Source: JAVBLD01 sp031553705
GTDB taxonomy: Bacteria; Bacteroidota; Bacteroidia; Bacteroidales; Marinifilaceae
Direction of reading: 5' to 3'
Assembly (NCBI GenBank): GCA_031553705.1
Contig: JAVBLD010000010.1
Coordinates: 1-10,330, forward strand
DNA: 10,330 nucleotides
The notes under the pieces are model-generated. The model worked only from the letters and a program-made list of their open reading frames with translations. It was not told the origin of the DNA and did no database searches. A program made the position numbers and the translations under genes. Position 1 is the stretch's first letter. Each line of letters starts with the position of its first letter. Positions 1 to 7,510 of this stretch are shown piece after piece.

Positions 1-81
1 AACAGGTATGTCATTACGTGACATGCTCAGCTTGACTGCATTTTCTTTAAACTCTCGATCGTACTTTTTGCTTGTTGTCAT
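1..81 (-). CDS. IS3-family transposase OrfA, N-terminal part (cut by window edge)
   Basis: The minus strand from 81 leftwards reads 27 codons beginning MTTSKKYDREFKENAVKLS, then MSRNDIPV, with no stop before the window edge. The pattern K-K-Y-x-x-E-F-K-x-x-A-V-K-L is the start of the helix-turn-helix OrfA protein of IS3-family insertion sequences, which binds the element's ends and is normally followed by an OrfB integrase domain reached by programmed frameshifting. Only the first part of the HTH is visible, so the subgroup and completeness are unknown. The ATG at 79-81 is the only sensible start, and a TACCTTTG -7 box lies about 45 bases upstream. The element would extend leftwards out of the window; its terminal inverted repeat should lie between about 82 and 290, but I could not place it. 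Confidence 0.8.
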   Translation of the reverse strand, partial: MTTSKKYDREFKENAVKLSMSRNDIPV

Positions 82-124
82 CTTGTAAAGATAAGCTTTT
101 TTGCCGCTTAACTTTTTGTCCGAG

Positions 125-132
125 CAAAGGTA
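125..132 (-). promoter_or_regulatory. Putative -7 box of the IS3 orfA promoter
   Basis: The minus strand reads TACCTTTG, an exact match to the Bacteroidetes -7 consensus TAnnTTTG, 43 bases before the orfA ATG. No convincing -33 TTTG is present at the usual spacing, so this rests on one box. Confidence 0.4.
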
Positions 133-290
133 GGATATTCATACGGTTTATTCATTAATATCGAAGGAATACCCCCGGCGAATATAAAAAATGGTAGCGA
201 GAATTTTTTAATCAATCACAGTTGTAGAAGCAGCCATTGAAGAGCTACTATACCCGGAATGGCACTGAATAAGGACTGCAAAAATTTGAT
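133..290. other. Non-coding gap between IS3 end and DUF488 gene
   Basis: No open frame of note and no RNA gene is recognisable. The stretch should contain the junction between the left insertion sequence and resident DNA, but without the other IS end neither the inverted repeat nor a target duplication can be identified. On the minus strand, about 24 open codons continue in frame after the DUF488 stop codon; they look fortuitous. Confidence 0.3.
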
Positions 291-659
291 CTAATTTTTT
301 CCTGCTAACGTTTTCTCCAAATATTCCTGTAGGATCTTAGCATGGTTTTCTGCCTTATTATTCGAAGCGTACAACAAAGTAACCACCTGTTTCCCTTTTA
401 TAAGAGCCAGAAAACCGTCCGCCACCGTTGAAGCTTTTAGCTCTTCGGTATATCTCTCCTTAAATTCCTCCCAGCGGACATTACTATCCTGATGATACCA
501 TTTCCTCAATAAGATTGAAGGCGCTATATCCTTCGCCCAAAGGTTATAATGAAGATTTTCTTTTTTCATCCCCCTCGGCCAAAGTTTATTTACCAGAACG
601 CGGAAACCATCGGTAGTCTCCTCTGCTTCATAAACCCGTTTTAACTTAATTTGCACCAT
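291..659 (-). CDS. DUF488 / YeaO-like family protein
   Basis: This is a 122-residue cytosolic protein with the features of the DUF488 family (YeaO-type, COG3189). It has R20-V-L-V-N-K-L-W-P-R-G30 near the N-terminus, W41-x-K-D-I-A-P-S48, then R52-K-W-Y and a W63-E-E-F segment. A late beta strand, T94-L-L-Y-A-S, is followed by N-H-A (105-107), which closes the fold. The length is normal for the family, so the gene appears intact. The family's biochemical role is not firmly established and no function is claimed. It has no signal peptide or membrane segment. It lies 171 bases downstream of the lipoprotein gene on the same strand, with no obvious terminator between them, so co-transcription is possible but not shown. 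A perfect inverted repeat precedes its start at 676-696. Confidence 0.85.
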   Translation of the reverse strand: MVQIKLKRVYEAEETTDGFRVLVNKLWPRGMKKENLHYNLWAKDIAPSILLRKWYHQDSNVRWEEFKERYTEELKASTVADGFLALIKGKQVVTLLYASNNKAENHAKILQEYLEKTLAGKN

Positions 660-675
660 AATATATCTGCTTCTA

Positions 676-696
676 ACATCATTTCTTGAATGATGT
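676..696. repeat. Inverted repeat upstream of the DUF488 gene
   Basis: ACATCATT and AATGATGT form perfect 8-base arms around a 5-base centre, ending 16 bases before the DUF488 start codon (minus strand). This could be an operator or a leader hairpin near the ribosome site. It lacks a T tract, so it is not an intrinsic terminator. Confidence 0.5.
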
Positions 697-830
697 CGGG
701 TTAATATTCCTTATAGAGCATATATTTCAATTATTCACAAAATACGCCTTAAGTTTGAACTGTTATTTCTCGCCTTGAAAACAATATGAAAAAAATCGGT
801 ATTGTTATAACGGAACACGTTTTTGTTGGT

Positions 831-1307
831 CTATTTTTTTCCGCCAAAGAAAAATTCTATAAGACTTGTTTCACTCCAACTATCTTTCAGGATAGGACGA
901 ACATAAGTAGCCTCCCCCTTAACAGGCTTGATCAGTTTTTCCTGTTTAACGCCTTTTCTTTTTTCAGCACGTGTAACTACTGTATGTATTCCTCCTCTTG
1001 TGATTCCATGTTTCGCACCAACTGCATAATAGGTCTTATCATACAAAACTCCATTGAAATACCATCCTAAGAATTTACCATTAAAACTGTAGACCTGTTC
1101 TTCCAATTCGATATAAGCAACAGGCTCTCCTTCAAATGTATATATAGTTGCATCATCGTTGTAATCAATATAAGCTATGGCCTCTTTATTTTTATCATAC
1201 AATGCAATAAGCAACTCTTCCTGAGGATTCCCTTTATTATCATCCTCGGAACTACACCCGGAACATAAAGCGGCGAACAAAAATGTCACTAAGAATAGAT
1301 TTTTCAT
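831..1307 (-). CDS. Small lipoprotein with a 4-fold beta-flower-like repeat domain
   Basis: I chose the ATG at 1305-1307 because it gives a proper lipoprotein signal: MKNLFLVTFLFAALCSGC, with lipidated Cys18 (158 residues). The longer frame reaching 1385 would bury this signal. Cys18 is followed by SSEDDNKG; an acidic stretch just after the cysteine is the Bacteroidetes signal for transport to the outer face of the outer membrane. Residues about 34-98 hold four similar short units: ALYDKNKEAIAYID, IYTFEGEPVAYIE, VYSFNGKFLGWYF and a shorter VLYD...AVGA. Each has an aromatic-x-x-x-G/K turn and a hydrophobic strand, as in the '4-fold beta flower' proteins. The remaining ~60 residues are basic (K/R-rich) and I do not recognise them. 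Function unknown. Upstream gene of a possible pair with the DUF488 gene. Confidence 0.75.
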   Translation of the reverse strand: MKNLFLVTFLFAALCSGCSSEDDNKGNPQEELLIALYDKNKEAIAYIDYNDDATIYTFEGEPVAYIELEEQVYSFNGKFLGWYFNGVLYDKTYYAVGAKHGITRGGIHTVVTRAEKRKGVKQEKLIKPVKGEATYVRPILKDSWSETSLIEFFFGGKK

Positions 1308-1424
1308 ATATAAATTATTTTTACAATACAGTTCAGCAAAAACTTCGCAAACAATTTGGTTTCTTGAACCATTGTCAGCCCGCATACATAACGGGTGTAA
1401 AACTACTCATTATTTTCAAATCAA

Positions 1425-1432
1425 CAAATATA
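1425..1432 (-). promoter_or_regulatory. Possible -7 box for the lipoprotein gene
   Basis: The minus strand reads TATATTTG, matching TAnnTTTG, 117 bases upstream of the lipoprotein ATG. There is no clear -33 element at the right spacing and the region is A/T-rich, so a chance match is quite possible. Confidence 0.3.
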
Positions 1433-1886
1433 TATCAACATTATAACGTTCACACGCTACGGGACAGTCTGGTACGAAGTTAATTAAGTATTTGATCGAG
1501 CAGTCAATGGCTTTACCGTATCTTGCTATTTTTATAAAACCTTCTGGAGATGATTATCGTTTATATAAAGGATAGTTTCCGCACAATTCTTAAATCAAAA
1601 GAAAGTTGGATAAAAATCCCAGTAACATATAACAATGATAGAAACTAGATCTAAAAACGACTGCGATTCTGAGCATTGTTATAAGATAAGCCTATTTCCG
1701 CAATACCGGGACGAAATACAACGACGGATTTACTTTCTGCAATTTACCAATCGAAAGTACCAGACCTCCACAGTCAATTATATGGATGTAGAACAATGTA
1801 AAAAACGTGAAGTAATTTAGTTACCAGGATACGACTCCTCGGATTTAGTTTACTGACAATATTCTATTTTGTTAAAATTCAAGGTT
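1433..1886. other. Divergent intergenic region, no gene supported
   Basis: Together with 1308-1432, this separates the leftward lipoprotein gene from the rightward sulfatase gene. A 61-codon frame at 1635-1820 (+) has no family resemblance and an unconvincing composition, so I leave it uncalled. The sulfatase promoter must lie here. The TATTTTG around 1865-1871 is one base short of the TAnnTTTG pattern, so I do not annotate it. No RNA gene is recognisable. Confidence 0.4.
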
Positions 1887-4313
1887 ATGAAGAAAAATTT
1901 CATTAAATCACATCAAAGCAAAGCATTGCTGGCAACAACGGCCTTATGCTCTGTTGGTTTATACGGGCAACAAGCCCTGGCTCAGGATACCAACAAAAAA
2001 TTTCAGGGAACCATCGAACTGGATATTAGAAACTCCAAACCAGATTGGAATGCATTTCTTTATCCCAAAGCACCAAAGAATGCACCCAACGTGCTGGTCG
2101 TATTGTATGACGACACCGGCCAGGCAACCTGGTCGACATACGGCGGTGCGGTCAATATGCCAACCCTGGACAGACTTGCCGCAAACGGACTTACTTACAC
2201 GCAATGGCACACCACTTCGGTTTCATCGCCTACGCGTTCCTGCATGCTTACCGGACGCAACCATCATCAAAACGGTTACGGTTCCATTTCCGAATCGGCC
2301 GTAGGATTTCCGGGATACAGCGGACATATTCCCCAATCCAATGCAACGATCGCCGCTATTTTACGTAATGCGGGATGGTCGACGTTCTGGGTCGGCAAGA
2401 ACCACAACGTGCCTGTGGATGCTTTCGGCATGGGCGCTTCCAAACAAGATTGGCCGCTTGCATTGGGCTTCGACCGTTTCTATGGATTCGTAGGTGCCGA
2501 AACTAACCAATGGTATCCGGCATTGACCGAAGACAACCACACCATCGAACAACCCTATTTGCCAGAACAGGGTTATCACCTATCGAAAGACCTGGCTGAC
2601 AAGGCTATCCAATACATTCGCGACTCGAAACAGGCAAGTCCCGACAAACCCTGGTATATGTGGTATAATCCCGGTGCCAATCACGCTCCGCACCAGGCAC
2701 CACAAGAATATATCGACAAGTACAAAGGTAAATTCGACGCAGGTTATGACGCTTACCGCGAATGGGTGTTGGGTAGAATGATCAAGAAGGGTATTCTTCC
2801 GAAAGGCACGAAATTAACGCAGGAAAACCCTATGCCGAAAGGGACATTCGCCGAGTTGGACATGGTACGTCCGTGGAACACTCTGTCGGCTGATGAAAAG
2901 AAGTTATTTTCCCGCATGGCGGAGGTATTTGCCGGTTTTTCGGAATATACTGATGCGCAAGTGGGCCGTGTGATCGATTATCTGGAAGAATCCGGTCAGT
3001 TGGATAATACTCTGATCCTTTACTGCGCCGACAACGGCGCTTCGGGCGAAGGCAGCCCAAACGGGACGGTCAATGAGTACTTTTTCATGAACTCCTATCC
3101 GGATGATGTTAAGGTAAACATTGCAAAAATGAATGAATTGGGTTCGCCCGAAACCTATAACCATTATCCGACCGGTTGGGCCATGGCATTCTCAACGCCT
3201 TACAAAATGTTCAAACGCTATTCGGGATATAGCGGTGGCACCTGCGACCCGTTGGTTATTTCCTGGCCGAAGAGGATTAAAGCCCGTGGCGAATTGCGCA
3301 GCCAATATTATCATTGCACCGACATCGTACCTACCATTCTGGAAGCCTGCGGCGTAAAAATGCCCGATGTGGTGAACGGCATCAAACAAACCCCGCTGGC
3401 GGGCGTATCCATGGTCTCCAGTTTCGACAGTGCCAATGCGCCCACCGAAAAGAAAGTCCAATATTTCGAAATGCTCGGTACACGTGGGATCTGGAAAGAC
3501 GGCTGGATGGCAACTACCGTACACGGCCCAATGCCCTCCAATATCGGTCATTTCGACCAGGATAAATGGGAGCTGTATCATACGGATGTCGATCGTTCCC
3601 AGGCCACCGACTTGGCGGCAAAATACCCGGAAAAAGTCGAAGAAATGAAAAAACTTTGGATGGATGAAGCCCAAAAGAACAACGTATTTCCATTGAACGA
3701 CCTGAGTATTCTCGAATTCATAAAATACGAATACGATCCGGCCACTCCGGCAGATGGCCGCTACACTTATTACCCGAATACCACCGAAGTACCTGAATCC
3801 AATGCTGTCCGCACGGCTGCCCGTTCGTTTAAAATCTTTGCCGAAGTAGATTTGAAAGCCGGCGCTAAAGGCGTCATCGTTTCGCAAGGCTCGCGTTTCG
3901 GTGGTTACACCATGTATTTAAAAGACAATAAGTTGTACTTTGAATACAACTTCCTCGGACTCGACCCACTGCAACGATTGGGCTACAACATGCCTGCCGG
4001 GAAACACATCATTGGCGTGGAATTCACCAAAGAAAAAATGACGGAAAAAGCCGAATGCCTCGGTACCATGAAACTGTATATCGACGACAAGATGGTGGCC
4101 CAAGCCCCATTCCGCACTCAGGCCGGCCGTTTTTCGCTCAATAGCGGCGAAGGCCTCTGCGTGGGATACGATACCGGCGATCCTGTGAGTAAAGACTATA
4201 GTTACAAATATCCGTTTACAGGCGGTGAAATAAAGAAAGTCATTTTCGACATCGCCAACGATGCTTATATCGATGTCGAAAGGGAATTCGAATCGAAAAT
4301 GAGGGCACAATAG
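1887..4313 (+). CDS. Secreted arylsulfatase (S1 family, AtsA-like), serine-type
   Basis: This is an 808-residue sulfate-ester hydrolase. I start it at ATG 1887 rather than TTG 1869 because this gives a clean signal peptide, with cleavage likely after A30-L-A32 (periplasmic or secreted). The sulfatase signature S113-S-P-T-R117, then S-C-M-L-T-G, places the formylglycine precursor at Ser113; serine-type enzymes need an anaerobic radical-SAM maturase (anSME) encoded elsewhere. Metal-site residues are D75-D76 near the N-terminus and D382-N383 (YCADNG); K171 and H173 (GKNHN) and H266 (NHAPH) fit the other active-site positions. The segment GFDRFYGFVGAETNQWYP resembles mycobacterial/pseudomonad AtsA-type enzymes. 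From about residue 630 a beta-sandwich-like C-terminal domain follows (GGYTMYLKDNKLYFEYN). Substrate unknown; no SusC/D or glycosidase genes lie beside it. G+C looks higher than in the mobile genes to the right. Confidence 0.93.
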   Translation: MKKNFIKSHQSKALLATTALCSVGLYGQQALAQDTNKKFQGTIELDIRNSKPDWNAFLYPKAPKNAPNVLVVLYDDTGQATWSTYGGAVNMPTLDRLAANGLTYTQWHTTSVSSPTRSCMLTGRNHHQNGYGSISESAVGFPGYSGHIPQSNATIAAILRNAGWSTFWVGKNHNVPVDAFGMGASKQDWPLALGFDRFYGFVGAETNQWYPALTEDNHTIEQPYLPEQGYHLSKDLADKAIQYIRDSKQASPDKPWYMWYNPGANHAPHQAPQEYIDKYKGKFDAGYDAYREWVLGRMIKKGILPKGTKLTQENPMPKGTFAELDMVRPWNTLSADEKKLFSRMAEVFAGFSEYTDAQVGRVIDYLEESGQLDNTLILYCADNGASGEGSPNGTVNEYFFMNSYPDDVKVNIAKMNELGSPETYNHYPTGWAMAFSTPYKMFKRYSGYSGGTCDPLVISWPKRIKARGELRSQYYHCTDIVPTILEACGVKMPDVVNGIKQTPLAGVSMVSSFDSANAPTEKKVQYFEMLGTRGIWKDGWMATTVHGPMPSNIGHFDQDKWELYHTDVDRSQATDLAAKYPEKVEEMKKLWMDEAQKNNVFPLNDLSILEFIKYEYDPATPADGRYTYYPNTTEVPESNAVRTAARSFKIFAEVDLKAGAKGVIVSQGSRFGGYTMYLKDNKLYFEYNFLGLDPLQRLGYNMPAGKHIIGVEFTKEKMTEKAECLGTMKLYIDDKMVAQAPFRTQAGRFSLNSGEGLCVGYDTGDPVSKDYSYKYPFTGGEIKKVIFDIANDAYIDVEREFESKMRAQ

Positions 4314-4335
4314 TTATCTTCATGTATTGATTAGT

Positions 4336-4382
4336 AAAAAAGGACTGTTTGACAATCAAAAAAGTTATGACAGTCCTTTTTT
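4336..4382. terminator. Bidirectional intrinsic terminator after the sulfatase gene
   Basis: AAAAAAGGACTGT (4336-4348) pairs perfectly with ACAGTCCTTTTTT (4370-4382) around a 21-base loop, 22 bases after the sulfatase stop. The A tract on one side and T tract on the other make it a terminator on both strands. It can therefore also stop the leftward transcript of the ATPase gene that ends at 4531. Confidence 0.85.
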
Positions 4383-4530
4383 ATCCATTCAGTGCACCCT
4401 TCTTTTCATAGACATTTATGCCACAATTTTTTTTTCATAATACTATGTAACTGTTTAAATTTGGAAAGAGGAAAAAGATAGATAAAAAATCGGCAACGAT
4501 ATAGTTATAAATAGATTCATTTTCTGACTA

Positions 4531-5715
4531 TCAAAACAATTCTTTCGGATTAATCTTCAAAAATTCCGCGTAAGGAATTCCACTGGTACCGATCAGTAAC
4601 ATCTTATCAGGATGAAATTTCTCATTAAATATGCCCATTCCTTCATTGTCTGCACTGACACCACTTTTCACTTCTAGCCCGATTACCTTATCTCCTTTTT
4701 CAAGTATGAAGTCTACTTCATTATTACCTTCTCGCCAATAATAGAGATTATATCTCTCGGAAATCGAATGATTCAGTAAATGAGCACCAACAGACGATTC
4801 AACCAGTCTGCCCCACAGTTTTGGATTCACAATGGCGGTCGAGTAGGTTTCGTCATCCTGCGATGTTAGCAATGCGTTATTATATACCTGGAACTTCGGA
4901 CTGGATGATCGTTGCCGAATTACGCTTCCGGCATATTTTTCTAGTCCCCCTAACAGGCCACAATCAGACAACAATTTAAGATAGTTTGCCAAAGTCGTTG
5001 TATTCCCGGCATCCTGTAGCTGTCCTATGATTTTGGTATATGATAGAATCTGCCCTGAATATAGGCAGCCAAGTTCAAATAGCCGTTTCAGTAACGCAGG
5101 TTTATCCACACGGGTCAGCATCAAAATATCTTTGGAAATGCTGGTCTCTATAAGCGAATCCTTGATATAGTTTTTCCAACGCTCTTCATCGTTAATTAAT
5201 GACGCAGAACCAGGATATCCGCCAAAATAAATATACTGTTCGATAGACCAGTCAAAAGCAGATTCCATTTCGGCAAGCGACCAGTGGCCAAGATAAAACG
5301 TCTCAAAACGTCCAGCTAACGATTCTGTCAAGCCTTTCTGAATGAGAAGGCGGGATGACCCTAGCAGAATAACCTTGATATTTACATTCTCACGCGTATC
5401 CTTATCCCACTGCTGTTTGACAATCTCACTCCAGTTATCGATCTTTTGTATCTCGTCAATCACGAGAAGATATTCCGAAGCACCGGAGGCTTTCATTTTC
5501 AGCCTGGCTGTCTCCCAAGCTTGCATCAGCCATGCCGAGTTAGTTGCAGCAATAGCATCAGCCGAATCATATACATATGATATGGACAATTGAGACAACA
5601 GCTGATTTACCATAGTCGTTTTACCCACTTGGCGAGGCCCAAGAATTACCTGAATGAACTTTCGCGGCTCTTCTATTCTTGATTTAACTTGTTTTAAATA
5701 AGGACGTTCGTACAT
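4531..5715 (-). CDS. AAA ATPase with C-terminal DUF4143 domain
   Basis: This 394-residue protein has an AAA_14-type P-loop ATPase domain followed by DUF4143. Visible motifs are Walker A G26-P-R-Q-V-G-K-T-T34, Walker B L83-L-V-I-D-E-I-Q90, sensor 1 V115-I-L-L-G-S-S121, G135-R-F, then Y163-F-G-G-Y-P-G169, typical of the family. A winged-helix-like middle (about 200-265) leads to a C-terminal domain with E307, then N332-E-V-D-F336 and L347-E-V-K350, the spaced acidic/lysine pattern of PD-(D/E)xK nuclease folds. Such genes are widespread in multiple copies in Bacteroidetes and archaea, with unsettled function; membership of a defence or toxin system is only conjecture. The length is normal and the gene looks intact. 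It is transcribed towards the sulfatase terminator. Two identical 11-base repeats sit just upstream of the ATG. It lies outside the proposed integrated element. Confidence 0.9.
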   Translation of the reverse strand: MYERPYLKQVKSRIEEPRKFIQVILGPRQVGKTTMVNQLLSQLSISYVYDSADAIAATNSAWLMQAWETARLKMKASGASEYLLVIDEIQKIDNWSEIVKQQWDKDTRENVNIKVILLGSSRLLIQKGLTESLAGRFETFYLGHWSLAEMESAFDWSIEQYIYFGGYPGSASLINDEERWKNYIKDSLIETSISKDILMLTRVDKPALLKRLFELGCLYSGQILSYTKIIGQLQDAGNTTTLANYLKLLSDCGLLGGLEKYAGSVIRQRSSSPKFQVYNNALLTSQDDETYSTAIVNPKLWGRLVESSVGAHLLNHSISERYNLYYWREGNNEVDFILEKGDKVIGLEVKSGVSADNEGMGIFNEKFHPDKMLLIGTSGIPYAEFLKINPKELF

Positions 5716-5723
5716 TTTGAAAT

Positions 5724-5756
5724 AATTTACTCAATACTGCATGCGAATTTACTCAA
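5724..5756. repeat. Paired 11-base direct repeats before the DUF4143 ATPase gene
   Basis: AATTTACTCAA occurs at 5724-5734 and 5746-5756, exactly 22 bases apart (two helical turns), with the palindrome GCATGC between the copies. The nearer copy begins 8 bases upstream of the ATPase start codon. On the coding strand the unit is TTGAGTAAATT. Same-face spacing and position suggest binding sites for a regulator, perhaps the ATPase's own product, but that is inference. Confidence 0.55.
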
Positions 5757-5891
5757 AATTCTTAGATTGCCAAAATAAACTGGATCTTTTATCAGATTTT
5801 TCTCCACTGATTACTCGTCTTCTGCACATTAAGCTGCTACTACAATCTGGAGTTCCTAACTTTGGCTGCATATACCTAACTTTTAATGTTG

Positions 5892-5899
5892 CAAAGTTA
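5892..5899 (-). promoter_or_regulatory. Putative -7 box for the leftward ATPase transcript
   Basis: The minus strand reads TAACTTTG, an exact TAnnTTTG match and followed by CA, a common Bacteroides start context. It is nested in an inverted repeat, GTTGCAA (5889-5895) / TTGCAAC (5901-5907), which could be an operator. No -33 TTTG is seen at the expected spacing. It would give a leader of about 170 bases. Confidence 0.45.
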
Positions 5900-5953
5900 C
5901 TTGCAACGTGTTAAACATTAAGGCTTTCGCCCCCGACACCACAGACAAAAAGA

Positions 5954-5984
5954 AAGCCCCACAAATCGTTGATTTGTAGGGCTT
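5954..5984 (-). terminator. Intrinsic terminator downstream of the left att core
   Basis: AAGCCCCACAAATC (5954-5967) pairs with GATTTGTAGGGCTT (5971-5984) with one mismatch and a 3-base loop. Read on the minus strand, the stem is followed by TTCTTTTTG, so it terminates leftward transcription. It lies 34 bases beyond the tRNA-like 3' end at 6019-6030, as expected for a natural tRNA-gene terminator. Confidence 0.75.
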
Positions 5985-6018
5985 GTCCGCTTTTTGTCGC
6001 CTCTTGTCTTAGGCTTCT

Positions 6019-6030
6019 AGCGGAGAGAGA
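6019..6030 (-). repeat. Left putative attachment core (tRNA-Ser 3'-end-like)
   Basis: AGCGGAGAGAGA; the minus strand reads TCTCTCTCCGCT, fitting the 3' strand of a tRNA-Ser acceptor stem plus discriminator G. It recurs exactly at 9800-9811, is followed on the minus strand by a terminator, and sits 158 bases from the integrase start. The flank to the right is not tRNA-like, so the tRNA gene itself is not here. Confidence 0.5.
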
Positions 6031-6149
6031 TGATTTCTCCCGAATCTTTATAAAGAATCAACAACAATCAAATCATTGTAAATCAACTTATATTTGAATT
6101 TCATAGTTAAATAAAGAATCATACAAAATCTTTGCATATATCAAAAAAT

Positions 6150-6185
6150 GGGTGTACTTTTGGGTGTAGATTTTTAAGTGCACCC
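6150..6185. repeat. GGGTGTA repeats and inverted repeat in the integrase leader
   Basis: GGGTGTA occurs at 6150-6156 and 6162-6168, 12 bases apart. GGGTGTACTT (6150-6159) also pairs with AAGTGCACCC (6176-6185), 9 of 10, ending two bases before the integrase ATG. These may be arm-type binding sites for the recombinase's N-terminal domain or a hairpin that occludes translation initiation. Confidence 0.5.
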
Positions 6186-6187
6186 AG

Positions 6188-7477
6188 ATGAATATAAAAC
6201 GAAACATACTATTTTCCCTTGAAAAGAGAAAGAAAGACGGCAAACCAGTCGTTGAGAATGTGCCCATCCGCATGCGAGTTATTTATAACAACCAGCGAAT
6301 TGAGTTTACTACGGGGTATCGTATTGATGCCACAAAGTGGGATGAAGATAAGCAGCGAGTAAAAAACAGTTGTACAAACAAGCTGAAACAAACAGCAGCA
6401 GAAATCAACTCTGATTTATTGAAATATTATGCTGATATTCAAGATATATTCAAAGAATTTGAGGTAGCAGATGTAATTCCTATCCCGGAACAATTAAAAA
6501 CAGCATTCAATAATCGGCAAAAGAAAAATATTCCGCAAGAGCCGGAACAGGAAAAACCAACTGTTTCTTTCTGGGACATATTCAATGGGTTCGTTCGAGA
6601 ATGTGGAATACAAAATAACTGGACGGATGCCACATACGAAAAGTTTGCAGCAACTAAAAAGCATTTGGAAGATTTTGATATAAACCTAACCCTTGAAACG
6701 TTAAATGAAAGTAAACTAACCGAATATGTAAACTTTCTCCGGGATACTAAAAATCTTCGTAACAGTACAATCGGTAAACAAATGGGGTTTCTCAAATGGT
6801 TTCTACGTTGGAGTAAGAAGAAAGGGTACAACAATAATATTGCTTTTGAGACATTCAAACCCAAACTCAAAACCACTCAAAAGAAAGTAATATTCCTTAC
6901 ATGGGCGGAACTCACCAAATTGAGGGAATATAAGATACCGGAAGCCAAGAAATACCTTGAAAGGGTGAGGGATGTATTTTTGTTTCAGTGTTTCACCGGT
7001 TTACGGTATTCCGATGTGTTCAATTTGAAACGAAGTGATATAAAAGATAGTCATATTGAGGTAACTACTGTAAAAACGGCAGACAGCTTAATTATTGAAT
7101 TGAATAATCATAGCAAGGCAATTCTTGACAAATACAAAGACGTTCATTTTGAGCATAATAAAGCTCTCCCCGTTATTACCAATCAAAAGATGAATGACTA
7201 CCTGAAGGAGTTGGCTGAACTGGCTGAGATAAACGAACCGATACGGGAAACCTATTACAAAGGTAATGAACGAATAGATACCGTTCTGCCTAAATACGCA
7301 CTATTAGGAACCCATGCCGGACGACGGACTTTCATTTGCAATGCCTTATCATTAGGCATTTCCCCGCAAGTGGTTATGAAGTGGACTGGACACAGTGACT
7401 ATAAGGCTATGAAGCCGTATATTGACATTGCTGACGATATAAAGGCTAATGCAATGAGTAAATTCAATCAACTTTAA
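6188..7477 (+). CDS. Tyrosine recombinase / integrase of an integrative element
   Basis: This is a 429-residue site-specific recombinase. Residues about 3-95 form the arm-DNA-binding domain common in Bacteroidetes integrases (RIEFTTGYRIDATKWDEDKQR). Residues about 127-215 are the SAM-like core-binding domain, and about 235-425 the catalytic domain. The catalytic set is complete: R273 (TGLRYSD), K296, H376 and R379 (THAGRRTF), H402 (TGHSD) and nucleophile Y411 (MKPYIDI). The length is typical, so the enzyme should be active. It would cut and rejoin DNA at the att core, probably the tRNA-like 12-mer 158 bases upstream. The ATG at 6188 has no Shine-Dalgarno and sits directly behind the GGGTGTA/TGCACCC repeats. 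A weak -7-like AATCTTTG lies at 6127-6134. The intergenic distance to the next gene is 101 bases, with that gene having its own -7 box. Confidence 0.95.
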   Translation: MNIKRNILFSLEKRKKDGKPVVENVPIRMRVIYNNQRIEFTTGYRIDATKWDEDKQRVKNSCTNKLKQTAAEINSDLLKYYADIQDIFKEFEVADVIPIPEQLKTAFNNRQKKNIPQEPEQEKPTVSFWDIFNGFVRECGIQNNWTDATYEKFAATKKHLEDFDINLTLETLNESKLTEYVNFLRDTKNLRNSTIGKQMGFLKWFLRWSKKKGYNNNIAFETFKPKLKTTQKKVIFLTWAELTKLREYKIPEAKKYLERVRDVFLFQCFTGLRYSDVFNLKRSDIKDSHIEVTTVKTADSLIIELNNHSKAILDKYKDVHFEHNKALPVITNQKMNDYLKELAELAEINEPIRETYYKGNERIDTVLPKYALLGTHAGRRTFICNALSLGISPQVVMKWTGHSDYKAMKPYIDIADDIKANAMSKFNQL

Positions 7478-7510
7478 TGTAATCGAAAGTCCAATAAAGC
7501 GATTTTCATT

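Noticed and set aside
216..290. Open codons continuing in frame after the DUF488 stop (FLQSLFSAIPGIVALQWLLLQL)
   Set aside because: The DUF488 protein is already full length, so this is more likely fortuitous than a readthrough or broken C-terminal extension.
786..1070. 94-codon plus-strand frame opposite the lipoprotein gene
   Set aside because: Antisense to a better-supported gene; rich in F, S and C as expected for a shadow frame.
1308..1385. Longer start for the lipoprotein (26 extra residues)
   Set aside because: The extension would place a charged segment before an otherwise perfect lipoprotein signal peptide; the ATG at 1307 is the natural start.
1635..1820. 61-codon frame between the lipoprotein and the sulfatase
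   Set aside because: No recognisable family, no clear promoter or ribosome site, and an unconvincing residue composition.
1869..1886. TTG start for the sulfatase
   Set aside because: The ATG at 1887 gives a standard signal peptide; the TTG adds six residues with no benefit.
3192..3887. 231-codon open frame on the minus strand inside the sulfatase gene
   Set aside because: It is fully antisense to a well-supported gene, its composition (many F, I, G, H) is typical of a reverse-frame shadow, and it has no family resemblance.
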